10,229 nt of DNA from an uncultured Collinsella sp. (GCA_902474645.1 CABRWN010000064.1:1-10229); one strand, 5' to 3'. Positions 1 through 6,648 are shown, numbered from the stretch's first letter. Numbers and translations are program-made. The notes: generated by a model not told the origin, from the sequence alone.

Positions 1-91
1 GCGAAGAGCGTTGCTGCCTAGGCTAGCCCCTTGTCACACAAACTACCGAAGCCTCTAATAAATACATCTATTAGCCTATCGGAAGTCTAAG

Positions 92-175
92 AAGTATTCA
101 TTAAATATGATGAAATACTCGATGAGCGTCCTAAAATATGCGATGAGCGGACAAGAATACTCATTATCTAACTTT
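92..175. repeat. Four degenerate 21-bp phased direct repeats
   Basis: Four units begin at 92, 113, 134 and 155, exactly 21 bp apart. Each opens with a core close to [AG]A[AG]TA[CT]TC. The two inner units match at 14 of their first 16 bases and share CGATGAGCG (120-128 and 141-149). The two outer units instead share TCATTA after the core. A 21-bp period is two helical turns, so the cores lie on one face of the helix, as expected of a multi-site operator. No gene is visible around the array inside the window, so its target, if any, is probably left of position 1. The period is too short for a CRISPR array. Confidence 0.6.
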
Positions 176-187
176 ATTTAAATAAAG
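172..187. repeat. Perfect 16-bp AT-rich palindrome
   Basis: CTTTATTTAAATAAAG is a perfect palindrome with no loop. It directly follows the last 21-bp repeat unit. Its right half, AATAAAG, recurs at 211-217, where both copies are followed by similar sequence (CGCC-TGCA type, 188-197 and 218-226). It could be a dimeric-protein site or an AT-rich melting region. No function can be assigned from sequence alone. Confidence 0.5.
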
Positions 188-238
188 ACGCCCTGCAATT
201 ACTGTACCTGAATAAAGCGCCTTGCACGGGGCACAAAG

Positions 239-280
239 AAAAATCCCCCGCTGTCTGGCAAATGCATAAACAACGGGGGA
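239..280 (-). terminator. Intrinsic terminator of the leftward lipid-kinase unit
   Basis: TCCCCCGCTGT (244-254) faces ACAACGGGGGA (270-280) across a 15-nt loop. Read on the minus strand this is an 11-bp GC-rich stem with a single T-G wobble, followed at once by five T residues (239-243 on the complement). On the plus strand the wobble becomes a C-A mismatch and no T-run follows, so the orientation is leftward. It lies about 35 bp beyond the stop of the 30-residue ORF and ends that transcript. Confidence 0.85.
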
Positions 281-315
281 GACGATAACTGGATGAATAT
301 CATGCCAATGTGGAA

Positions 316-408
316 TTACTTCTTCCGGCGGTGGATCACGTTAATCGCATAGCCGACGAGCATGGCCAAAACGATGATGATAAAGCCGATCAGGGGATTG
401 TCGTTCAT
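316..408 (-). CDS. 30-residue single-span membrane peptide, unknown function
   Basis: This short ORF encodes 30 residues: an N-terminus MNDNPLIGF, one hydrophobic segment at about residues 6-25 (rich in I, V, L, with G8 and G19), and a basic tail IHRRKK. The charge pattern predicts a single membrane span with the C-terminus in the cytoplasm. The start is well supported: AGGAGGA lies 4 nt before the ATG, and the first bases of that site overlap the TAG stop of the upstream kinase gene (418-420). This suggests translational coupling and co-transcription. An intrinsic terminator follows. I do not recognise a family. It may be a small accessory or anchor of the lipid kinase, or an independent membrane peptide. 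Confidence 0.75.
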   Translation of the reverse strand: MNDNPLIGFIIIVLAMLVGYAINVIHRRKK

Positions 409-417
409 GGGGTCCTC

Positions 418-1335
418 CTATTTACCAAGCGGTGAGAATTCGTCGACGATGAGGTCGAGGCATTGCGGAAGTGCGCGGGCACCAAAGACGCCCGAGTTGC
501 TGGAGATGATCTCGCCATCGAACTGCATGCCCAGCGACGGCGTGCAGGTGATCTTGGCTTCCTTGGTCTGGATGATCTTGAACTGCGGGCGGCCGAGCAA
601 CTTGCCGGCGGGGTCGAGCGCGGCGGTGATCACGGTCGGGAGCAGCTGGACGGTTTTTACGGGCTCGATGACCGCGATGTCGACCATGCCGTCGTTCATG
701 CGGCAATCGGGGAACAGGTTGATGTCGTTTTGAATGACCGAGGTGTTGCCGGCCATGCAGCAGATGCCGTCGAGCTCCTCGACAATGCCGTCGTGCTCAA
801 TGGTAAAGTGCGCCACCGTGGGGTTGGGCGTGGCGAGCGCGGAGAGGAAGTAGGCGATCTCGCCGATGTCGTTTTTGGTGGGAGCGGCCTTCATCATGAT
901 CTCGGCGTCGAAGCCCGAGCCGGCGATGATGATAAAGCCGTGGCGCTTCTCGTTGCCGTCCTCGTCGAGCCAAAAGAGCTCGCCCATGTCTACTTTGACC
1001 GTGCGACCGGCGCGGCAAGCCTTGGCAAGCGCCGCTGCCTCGGGGGCATTACCGATGTTGTTGAAGAACAAGCAGGCTGTGCCGGAGGGGAAGACGAGCG
1101 TGGGGACACCGCACCCGCGCATCTGGTCGAGCACGTTGGAGACAGTGCCGTCGCCACCCGAAACGACCACGCGATCAAACTCGCGCACGTCTGCCACGGC
1201 GTCCTCGGGTTCCATGCCATCGCCGATAAAGCGCATCACGACCTCGTCGCCGCCCTGTGCAAGGGCGTGCGTGAATGCGAAGATTTCATCTGAGCTGGGG
1301 CCCGATGCCGGGTTGTGGATGATAAGGCAGCGCAT
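418..1335 (-). CDS. Diacylglycerol/sphingosine kinase-family lipid kinase
   Basis: A 305-residue cytosolic or membrane-peripheral enzyme of the DAGK catalytic family (DgkB/YegS-like). Family members phosphorylate a lipid hydroxyl such as that of diacylglycerol, using ATP, to recycle phosphatidic acid. Visible signatures are NPASG at 8-12, the nucleotide-binding GGDGT at 60-64, PSGTA at 83-87, GSGFDAE at 139-145, and a C-terminal FDGE at 272-275 matching the conserved DGE of the family. Length is normal (about 290-310). One oddity: after GTA the family usually has Asn (GTANL or GTxND), but here it is Cys88. The exact lipid substrate cannot be read from sequence. The gene is divergent from rnd and coupled to the 30-residue peptide downstream. 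The ATG at 1335 gives a family-typical N-terminus, although its ribosome site (GGGA) is weak. Confidence 0.85.
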   Translation of the reverse strand: MRCLIIHNPASGPSSDEIFAFTHALAQGGDEVVMRFIGDGMEPEDAVADVREFDRVVVSGGDGTVSNVLDQMRGCGVPTLVFPSGTACLFFNNIGNAPEAAALAKACRAGRTVKVDMGELFWLDEDGNEKRHGFIIIAGSGFDAEIMMKAAPTKNDIGEIAYFLSALATPNPTVAHFTIEHDGIVEELDGICCMAGNTSVIQNDINLFPDCRMNDGMVDIAVIEPVKTVQLLPTVITAALDPAGKLLGRPQFKIIQTKEAKITCTPSLGMQFDGEIISSNSGVFGARALPQCLDLIVDEFSPLGK

Positions 1336-1363
1336 ACTTACGTTCCCGTTCTGTGACTAACCG

Positions 1364-1369
1364 AGTATA
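1364..1369 (-). promoter_or_regulatory. Possible -10 box for the lipid kinase gene
   Basis: On the minus strand the sequence is TATACT, five of six matches to TATAAT, about 28 bp before the kinase ATG. No convincing -35 hexamer is found 16-18 bp further upstream, so this is a candidate only. Confidence 0.35.
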
Positions 1370-1433
1370 GTTGTAAGGCAATGCCGATATCCTACCCGTG
1401 TTTTTCGGGCCTAACCTTATTCGATGGGTTGAT

Positions 1434-2567
1434 ATGTACATTTCCACACATCAGGCTCTACTCGACTTTTGCCAGCGCGCCCGTGAGTTCGACGCGATTG
1501 CCGTCGATACCGAGTTTTTGCGCGAGCGCACGTTCCATCCGCGCCTGTGCTTGGTTCAGATTGCCACCCCTGCCGAGAGCGTAGCGGTCGATCCTCTGGT
1601 AATCGACGACCTATCGCCGCTGGCCGAGCTTATGGCCGACGAGAGCGTGACCAAGGTCTTCCACGCGTGCTCGCAGGATATGGAGGTCATGCTCCATACC
1701 GTGGGCGTGCTGCCACGACCGATTTTTGACACGCAGGTTGCCGCCGCCTTTTTGGGCGAGCGCCAGCAGATTTCCTACGGTGCGCTCGTGCAGACGTTTT
1801 GCGGCGTCTCATTGCCCAAGACCGAGTCACTGACCGATTGGTCGCGCCGCCCGCTGACCGATAAGCAGATTGAGTATGCGATCGATGACGTCAAGTACCT
1901 GATCGTCGCCTATACCGAGATGATGAGTCGCCTGCGCGAGCTGGGCCGTGTGGACTGGGTGCTCGACGAGCTACGCCCGCTGGCTGACGAGTCGCACTAT
2001 CGCGCCGACCGTCACGAGGCATTCCGCAAGGTCAAGCGCATCAACTCGTGCAGCCGCCACCAGCTGGGCATCGCGCGCGAGCTCGCCGCCTGGCGCGAGG
2101 ACCGCGCCGAGCGCCGTAACATCCCGCGCAAGTGGGTCATGTCCGACGACACACTGCTTGCGCTCGTTAAGCGCAATCCCGTGCGCGTTGAGGAGTTCCG
2201 CAGCATCCGCGGCACCGATCAGCTGGGGGAGCGCGACGTGGACGGTGCGCTCATGGCTATCAAGCGCGGCGCAAGCTGCCCGCACGATCGCCTGCCGCTC
2301 ATGGTGCGCGGGCATCGCCAGATCTCTCCGGAGTTGGAGAGCGTGACGGACCTGATGTACGCGCTCATCCGCCTGGTTGCCGAACGCTCGGGCGTGGCGA
2401 CCTCGGTCATTGCCTCGCGCGATGACCTAGCCGACTATATTGAGCATCCCGAGCAGAGCCCCTTGCGCGAAGGCTGGCGCTTTGAGCTTGTGGGCTCGCG
2501 CCTGGACGATCTGCTCTCGGGTAATATGGGGTTGACGGTCAAAGATGGCAAAATTGAATTGCTGTAA
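1434..2567 (+). CDS. rnd: Ribonuclease D (DEDDy exonuclease with HRDC domains)
   Basis: A 377-residue 3'-5' exoribonuclease that trims tRNA and other stable RNA precursors. The N-terminal DEDDy exonuclease fold shows Exo I DTEF (D25, E27), Exo II with D82 in SQDMEV, and Exo III YxxxD (Y148, D152). The stretch LTDWSRRPLT is also typical of RNase D. The rest (about 190-377) holds two helical RNA-binding HRDC regions, the first around residues 195-270. I chose the ATG at 1434 because MYISTHQALLDFC aligns with the usual RNase D N-terminus. A GTG at 1398 would add 12 atypical residues and has no ribosome site. The ribosome site before 1434 is also weak. The gene is divergent from the lipid kinase and is followed by the membrane protease gene after a 64-bp gap. 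Confidence 0.93.
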   Translation: MYISTHQALLDFCQRAREFDAIAVDTEFLRERTFHPRLCLVQIATPAESVAVDPLVIDDLSPLAELMADESVTKVFHACSQDMEVMLHTVGVLPRPIFDTQVAAAFLGERQQISYGALVQTFCGVSLPKTESLTDWSRRPLTDKQIEYAIDDVKYLIVAYTEMMSRLRELGRVDWVLDELRPLADESHYRADRHEAFRKVKRINSCSRHQLGIARELAAWREDRAERRNIPRKWVMSDDTLLALVKRNPVRVEEFRSIRGTDQLGERDVDGALMAIKRGASCPHDRLPLMVRGHRQISPELESVTDLMYALIRLVAERSGVATSVIASRDDLADYIEHPEQSPLREGWRFELVGSRLDDLLSGNMGLTVKDGKIELL

Positions 2568-2590
2568 GGAAGCCTAGCCGCTTGAGTGGG

Positions 2591-2596
2591 TAGAAT
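2591..2596 (+). promoter_or_regulatory. Possible -10 box for the membrane protease gene
   Basis: TAGAAT lies 35 bp before the protease ATG, in the gap after rnd. It matches TATAAT at five of six positions. No clear -35 is present, so co-transcription with rnd remains possible. Confidence 0.3.
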
Positions 2597-2631
2597 GCCT
2601 CCAACGTGTAACTCGATTCGGAGGAATTCGC

Positions 2632-3336
2632 ATGCCTTATTACTATGGATACGGCTTTGGCATCGACCCGCTGTACCTGCTGGTTGTTCTTGTCTGCACG
2701 GTGCTTGGCCTTGCTGCACAGAACTATATCAACTCGACGTACAAAACCTGGTCCAAGGTTCGCTCGGACGGCGATACGGGTGCCATGGTCGCTCGCCGCA
2801 TGCTCGATGCCAACGGTTGTAGCGCCGTGGGTATCAAGGGTGTCGCTGGCGAGCTCACCGATCATTACAACCCGCAGGACAACAACCTGTATCTGTCGGA
2901 TGCCAACCGTTCGGGCGGGTCGGTCGCAAGCGTTGCCGTCGCCTGTCACGAGGCGGGCCACGCCGCCCAGCGTCAAAGCGGCTACGCCATGATGAAAGTG
3001 CGTGCCGCCCTGGTTCCGGTCGTCAACTTTACCCAGAACACCTGGACCATCGTGTTGCTCTTGGGCCTTTTTATGAACATTGCCGGGCTCACAACCCTCG
3101 CGTTGATTTTCTTCTCGTTCAGTGTGTTGTTCCAGTTGGTTACGCTGCCGGTCGAGATTGATGCCAGCCGCCGCGCCGTGGTATATATTGAGCAGTCGGG
3201 TATGAGTTCCAAGCAGGTCAACGGTGCCAAGAAGGTGCTGACGGCCGCCGCGCTTACCTATGTTGCCGCTGCGCTCACCTCGATTATTCAGCTGCTCTAC
3301 CTTATGGCTCGCTACAACAGAAACTCCAACCGATAA
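2632..3336 (+). CDS. YugP-family zinc membrane metallopeptidase
   Basis: A 234-residue integral membrane protein of the neutral zinc metallopeptidase family typified by Bacillus YugP (Zn_peptidase_2). Visible are an N-terminal Tyr/Gly-rich stretch (YYYGYGFG), a first hydrophobic span at about 13-30, and the zinc site HEAGH at 106-110, where two His are ligands and Glu is catalytic. Further spans lie at about 138-171 and 203-225. The motif LPVEIDASRRA (172-182) has E175 as the probable third ligand. Length is close to the family norm (about 220-235). The GGAGG at 2620-2624 precedes the ATG with normal spacing. The physiological substrate of the family is not well established. The neighbours (rnd, xseA) give no functional hint. 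Confidence 0.88.
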   Translation: MPYYYGYGFGIDPLYLLVVLVCTVLGLAAQNYINSTYKTWSKVRSDGDTGAMVARRMLDANGCSAVGIKGVAGELTDHYNPQDNNLYLSDANRSGGSVASVAVACHEAGHAAQRQSGYAMMKVRAALVPVVNFTQNTWTIVLLLGLFMNIAGLTTLALIFFSFSVLFQLVTLPVEIDASRRAVVYIEQSGMSSKQVNGAKKVLTAAALTYVAAALTSIIQLLYLMARYNRNSNR

Positions 3337-3352
3337 CAAATGGGACAGGCAG

Positions 3353-3382
3353 GCGCCGCGGGGATTCGTGTCCTCGCGGCGC
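3353..3382 (+). other. Strong 12-bp hairpin between the protease gene and xseA
   Basis: GCGCCGCGGGGA (3353-3364) pairs with TCCTCGCGGCGC (3371-3382) across a 6-nt loop, with one G-T wobble. There is no T-run after it, so it is not a textbook intrinsic terminator. It may be a weak or factor-dependent terminator, a processing site, or an RNA stabiliser. A smaller hairpin, GGGC-CGAA-GCCC (3413-3424), follows just before the xseA ribosome site. Confidence 0.55.
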
Positions 3383-3451
3383 TGTACTATGTGTTGGACT
3401 TGAATTTGCGCAGGGCCGAAGCCCTTGTGCACGATGACGAAAGGAGGCTGC

Positions 3452-4903
3452 GTGGCAGGCTGGAATCTAACCGGCAATGCCGTTTCCGCCGAGTTCGACG
3501 GTTCGGACGATCAGGAGCGCAAGGAGCTCAGCGTGAGCCAGGCGGTAGAAATCGCTGCCGGTGCGCTCGATGCCATTCCGCAGCTGAGTGTCCTGGGCGA
3601 GGTCACGGGTTTCCGTGGTCCCAACGCCCGAAGCGGCCACTGCTACTTCCAGATCAAGGACGACTCGGCGGCCGTCGACTGCATCATCTGGAAGGGCGCC
3701 TATCTCAAGCGCACGTTCGATCTGCGCGACGGCATGCAGGTGAGCTTTAAGGGCAGCTTCAATCTCTATAAGGCCACGGGCCGCATGAGCTTTGTCGCTC
3801 GCTCGTTTTCGCTGGCGGGGGAGGGTCTGCTGCGTCAACAAGTGGCGCAACTGGCCGAAAAGCTACGCCGCGAGGGGCTAATGGACGAGTCCCGTAAACG
3901 CCGCATCCCGGTGTTCTGCTCACGCGTGGCGGTCGTCACCTCGCTTTCCGGTGCGGTAATCGACGACGTCAAGCGTACATTGCGTCGGCGCAATCCGCTC
4001 GTCGAGCTTGTCTGCGTGGGCGCCAAGGTTCAAGGCGAGGGTGCGCCGGCCGAGCTTATCGAGGGCCTGCGCCGTGCCGCCGCCATCACGCCGGCGCCCG
4101 ACTGCATCTTGCTGGTGCGCGGCGGCGGCTCCTTCGAGGACCTCATGACCTTCAACGACGAGGAGCTTGCCCGTGCAGTGGCTGCCTGTCCCGTGCCCGT
4201 GGTGACCGGTATCGGCCATGAGCCCGATACCTCGATTTGCGACATGGTGAGCGACCGCCGCGCCTCCACGCCCACGGCGGCGGCAGAATCGGTGGCGCCG
4301 GCTATGACGGAGTTGGCCGATGTGCTCGAGGCGCGCCATCAGCGTCTGGGTGCCGCGATGGCATCGATGATTGGGTCGGCCCAGGTCGACCTGGAGATGC
4401 TCGATCAGCGCGGTCGCCGTGCCTGGGATACCTATACGGCTCGCCTGGGCGATGCGCTCGATGCGGCTGCGTGCCGCCCGTGCCTCAACGACCCCACATT
4501 TATGGTCGAGCGTCGCGAATCGGAGCTTGCGCTGACCGCCGATCGCCTGTCGGGTGCCATAGTACGCTCGGTCGGAGCTTTCCGATCCAGCTTTGAACGC
4601 CTGCCCGAGCATTTGGTTGCAAGCACCTCGGGGCTCGATGGCAAGCGCCATGCGCTCACGCTTGCGAGTTCCCGTTTGGAGCATCAGGGGCGCACGATGC
4701 TCAACAAGCCAGCGTCCGACCTGGGCCGTGCGGCAGCCTCGCTCGATGCCCTGTCGCCGCTCAAGGTGCTTGCCCGCGGCTATTCCATCGCGTACAGCGA
4801 TGATGGGGTGGCCACGAGCGCCAAGACCTTTAAGCCCGGTGACGCCATCCGCGTGCGCATGGCAGACGGCAATGTAGCGGCAACGGTCGATACGGTCGAG
4901 TAA
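3452..4903 (+). CDS. xseA: Exonuclease VII large subunit
   Basis: The catalytic subunit (483 residues) of exonuclease VII, which degrades single-stranded DNA from both ends to oligonucleotides and acts in mismatch repair and damage processing together with XseB. An N-terminal OB fold (about 26-120, with GHCYFQIKD) is followed by the catalytic core: VVTSLSGAVIDD (161-172), RGGGSFEDL (223-231), GIGHEPDT (253-260) and STPTAAAE (272-279), all family signatures. The C-terminal part is a long helical region used to hold XseB. I place the start at the GTG at 3452 because AAGGAGG (3441-3447) lies 4 nt before it. An upstream TTG in frame (3425) lacks support. A GTG at 3532 also has an AAGGAG site, but it would trim the conserved LSV start of the OB fold. 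xseB follows after 42 bp. Confidence 0.94.
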   Translation: MAGWNLTGNAVSAEFDGSDDQERKELSVSQAVEIAAGALDAIPQLSVLGEVTGFRGPNARSGHCYFQIKDDSAAVDCIIWKGAYLKRTFDLRDGMQVSFKGSFNLYKATGRMSFVARSFSLAGEGLLRQQVAQLAEKLRREGLMDESRKRRIPVFCSRVAVVTSLSGAVIDDVKRTLRRRNPLVELVCVGAKVQGEGAPAELIEGLRRAAAITPAPDCILLVRGGGSFEDLMTFNDEELARAVAACPVPVVTGIGHEPDTSICDMVSDRRASTPTAAAESVAPAMTELADVLEARHQRLGAAMASMIGSAQVDLEMLDQRGRRAWDTYTARLGDALDAAACRPCLNDPTFMVERRESELALTADRLSGAIVRSVGAFRSSFERLPEHLVASTSGLDGKRHALTLASSRLEHQGRTMLNKPASDLGRAAASLDALSPLKVLARGYSIAYSDDGVATSAKTFKPGDAIRVRMADGNVAATVDTVE

Positions 4904-4945
4904 CCCGCGTTTCATAGCGATAAACCTTTAGGAAAGGAAACAGAT

Positions 4946-5212
4946 ATGGCAGAGAAGACCCCGGTCGAGCAGCTTACGTACAAGCAGGCTTCGCAGGAGC
5001 TGGAGCTCATCATCCGCAGCTTGGAGTCGGGCGATATGGAGCTCGAGGAGTCGCTCGAGAGCTATACCCGCGGCGTCGAGCTCCTCAAGAGTCTGCGCAC
5101 CCGCCTGTCCGATGCCGAGCAGAAGGTCTCGGTGCTTCTTAAGGACGTCGACGGCAACGACGTGCTCGCCGACGGCGAAGCCGCCAACACCGACGACAAC
5201 CTCTCGTTCTAA
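4946..5212 (+). CDS. xseB: Exonuclease VII small subunit
   Basis: An 88-residue acidic, helical protein that binds the coiled C-terminal part of XseA and is needed for exonuclease VII activity. Family signatures are LTYKQASQELELIIRSLESG near residues 10-29, then LEESLESYTRGVELLK, the usual two-helix hairpin. The C-terminal 20 residues are Asp/Asn-rich and poorly conserved in general. Length is normal to slightly long. A GGAAAGGA ribosome site (4931-4938) precedes the ATG with good spacing. It is almost certainly in one operon with xseA. Confidence 0.95.
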   Translation: MAEKTPVEQLTYKQASQELELIIRSLESGDMELEESLESYTRGVELLKSLRTRLSDAEQKVSVLLKDVDGNDVLADGEAANTDDNLSF

Positions 5213-5219
5213 CCATCCC

Positions 5220-5242
5220 GACCAAATATAATTACCTTGGTC
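5220..5242 (+). promoter_or_regulatory. Candidate promoter/operator before the HIT gene
   Basis: A perfect TATAAT (5227-5232) lies between the arms of a perfect inverted repeat, GACCAA (5220-5225) and TTGGTC (5237-5242). Transcription from it would start near 5239 and give a leader of about 20 nt before the HIT ATG. There is no good -35 in the end of xseB, so the promoter call is tentative. The inverted repeat could be an operator covering the -10 box or a small RNA hairpin. Confidence 0.4.
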
Positions 5243-5261
5243 TGTGAGAAAGGAACCAACC

Positions 5262-5597
5262 ATGTGCGATTGCATCTTCTGCAAAATTGCCAACCACGAG
5301 ATCCCCTCGACCGTTGTCTATGAGGACGATCAGGTCATCGCCTTCGACGACCTCAATCCCCAGGCGCCGGTCCACACGCTCGTGATCCCCAAGAAGCACT
5401 ACAGCGACATCGCCGACAACGTACCTGCCGAGACCATGGGCGCCATGGCTCACGCCATCCAGGAGGTCGCTAAGGCCAAGGGCCTGGAGGACGGTTTCCG
5501 CGTCATCTCCAACAAGGGCGTCAACGCCGGTCAGACCGTCATGCACTTCCACATGCACGTCCTCGGCGGCAAGAACCTGGGCGAGAACCTCATCTGA
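5262..5597 (+). CDS. HIT/HINT-family nucleotide hydrolase
   Basis: A 111-residue cytosolic protein of the histidine triad family, HINT branch, whose members hydrolyse purine nucleoside phosphoramidates and adenylylated substrates. The start CDCIFCKI has the Cys pattern often seen in HINT proteins. The body shows FDDLNPQAPVHTLVIPKKH, and the catalytic triad motif HFHMH is at 95-99, followed by VLGG. Length fits (105-120). The ATG at 5262 is chosen over a GTG at 5244 because the AAAGGA ribosome site lies between them. It is 49 bp after xseB and may be co-transcribed with it or use its own promoter. The in vivo substrate is unknown. Confidence 0.93.
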   Translation: MCDCIFCKIANHEIPSTVVYEDDQVIAFDDLNPQAPVHTLVIPKKHYSDIADNVPAETMGAMAHAIQEVAKAKGLEDGFRVISNKGVNAGQTVMHFHMHVLGGKNLGENLI

Positions 5598-5638
5598 GGG
5601 CGCGTAGGCCGTCGACTTGGCTGCCTTTGGAGTAATCT

Positions 5639-6529
5639 ATGCAGCTTTCTCAACTCGAATACCTTCAAGCGGTAGCGAACTATGGTGGCGTGCGTAAAGC
5701 AGCTCGCGCCGTTCATGTGAGTCCGCAGGCCGTTTCGTCGGCAATCAAAAAGTTGGAATCTGAGTATCAGATCGTTTTGCTCGACCGATCGGCGGGGGAG
5801 GCTGTTTTGTCTCCGGCGGGCAGAGAATTTGCGCGTCGTGCACGCGTGATCCTGGCGCAAGTCGACGATTTCAAAAAGTACGCTCAATCGGGGAACGGCG
5901 GCGTTTCGCCCGACGGCCATTTCCGTCTTTACGCCCCCTGTCTTCACGGGCGGGGGCGCCTTTTTTCCGAAAACTGGTACGACTCGTTTGAAAGCTCGCA
6001 CCCTCAGATTCATCTTGATGTGTGGCATCAGCCAACGGCAACATGCTTTGAATCACTTATACTTGGCATTTCGGACGCGGCTATCTCGTTTGAGGAACCA
6101 CGGGACAGCGTCCTTTCTTCAAAATATATGGGTGAAAAGGAGCTCAGGGTTCTTTCATGCCCAGCTGGTCATCAATCTGTGGGTGCTATGACCGTTCGTG
6201 AGTTACTGGGCGGCAGGCTCGCTGTTCCAATTAATTTGTCGCCCTGTCTCAATGCGATTAATCAATGTCCCGAGGCTCAGCTGGTTAATTTCCGCTTTCG
6301 CGATGTCGAATACGGAAACAGGGCGCAGGCTGAGTTTCTTCAAGCCGGGGGATTGATATTGAGTTTTTCTGGCTCTTCTCTCGCATCAGATGGACTGGAA
6401 GTGAGCGAGTGCTCCATTGAAGGCTCGCATGACGTAGCCTTGCCCATCTACTTTTGCTATCGACAAAATGCCTGGACCGATCGACACCAGACGGTATTTC
6501 TTCACCTATTGCGTCATCTTGCTTCGTGA
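5639..6529 (+). CDS. LysR-type transcriptional regulator
   Basis: A 296-residue LTTR. The N-terminal winged helix-turn-helix is clear: MQLSQLEYLQAVANYGGVRK, then AARAVHVSPQAVSSAIKKLE (21-40) and LLDRS with the LSPAGREF wing (about 47-64). A linker helix (65-85) and a C-terminal ligand-binding domain (about 93-296) follow. The ligand-binding half is not one I can assign to a ligand. GGAG lies 7 nt before the ATG. The gene runs in the same direction as the transporter 119 bp downstream, rather than divergently as most LTTR targets do. Codon use is more T/A-rich than in the flanking housekeeping genes, which suggests acquisition. It probably controls the transporter, itself, or both. Confidence 0.92.
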   Translation: MQLSQLEYLQAVANYGGVRKAARAVHVSPQAVSSAIKKLESEYQIVLLDRSAGEAVLSPAGREFARRARVILAQVDDFKKYAQSGNGGVSPDGHFRLYAPCLHGRGRLFSENWYDSFESSHPQIHLDVWHQPTATCFESLILGISDAAISFEEPRDSVLSSKYMGEKELRVLSCPAGHQSVGAMTVRELLGGRLAVPINLSPCLNAINQCPEAQLVNFRFRDVEYGNRAQAEFLQAGGLILSFSGSSLASDGLEVSECSIEGSHDVALPIYFCYRQNAWTDRHQTVFLHLLRHLAS

Positions 6530-6546
6530 GGCCATTTGGCCTCGTG
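6525..6546 (+). other. Hairpin at the end of the LysR gene
   Basis: GAGGCC (6528-6533) pairs with GGCCTC (6538-6543) around a 4-nt loop, and extends by wobble pairs to 6525-6546. It overlaps the TGA stop. No T-run follows, so it is at best a weak terminator or attenuator between the regulator and the transporter. Confidence 0.45.
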
Positions 6547-6547
6547 T

Positions 6548-6566
6548 CGTCAAGTGAATGTTGACG
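6548..6566. promoter_or_regulatory. Candidate operator between LysR gene and transporter
   Basis: CGTCAA (6548-6553) and TTGACG (6561-6566) form a perfect inverted repeat with a 7-bp spacer. A dyad of this size in the gap between an LTTR gene and a transporter is what an LTTR recognition site looks like. The arms do not fit the strict T-N11-A form (the outer T and A are 13 apart). An RNA hairpin is the alternative. Confidence 0.4.
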
Positions 6567-6648
6567 CCTTGCAACACATAGCTGACAGCTTTGCCCCCAT
6601 GCTTTTCCTAGATTCCGATTTAGATTGCTGACTCTTGGAGGGCGGAGC

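Larger units (their letters stand above)
1..315. other. Intergenic region, no gene recognised
   Basis: I find no supported coding sequence here. The stretch holds a short inverted repeat (CTAATA 55-60 with TATTAG 69-74), the four 21-bp repeats (92-175), the palindrome (172-187), the repeated AATAAAG motif (181 and 211) and the leftward terminator (239-280). It is much more AT-rich than the flanking genes, as expected of a promoter or regulatory region. The first 21 bases could be the tail of an upstream reading frame ending TAG at 19-21, but that cannot be tested here. Confidence 0.6.

Noticed and set aside
92..175. CRISPR array
   Set aside because: The 21-bp period leaves no room for repeat plus spacer, the units are degenerate, and no cas gene is in the window.
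463..1293. 276-codon plus-strand frame across the lipid kinase gene
   Set aside because: Antisense shadow; low-complexity translation, while the minus strand shows GGDGT and other kinase motifs.
1398..1433. GTG start extending RNase D by 12 residues
   Set aside because: No ribosome site, and the extra residues do not align with the usual RNase D N-terminus.
2539..3477. 312-codon minus-strand frame across the protease gene
   Set aside because: It covers a well-supported YugP-like gene on the other strand, has no recognisable motif, and no ribosome site decides its start.
3340..3750. ORF starting between the protease gene and xseA
   Set aside because: No ribosome site before its ATG, an arginine-rich out-of-frame translation, and it overlaps the conserved OB fold of XseA.
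3920..4915. 331-codon minus-strand frame across xseA
   Set aside because: Translation is rich in R, H, G and A with no domain; xseA on the plus strand carries all family motifs here.
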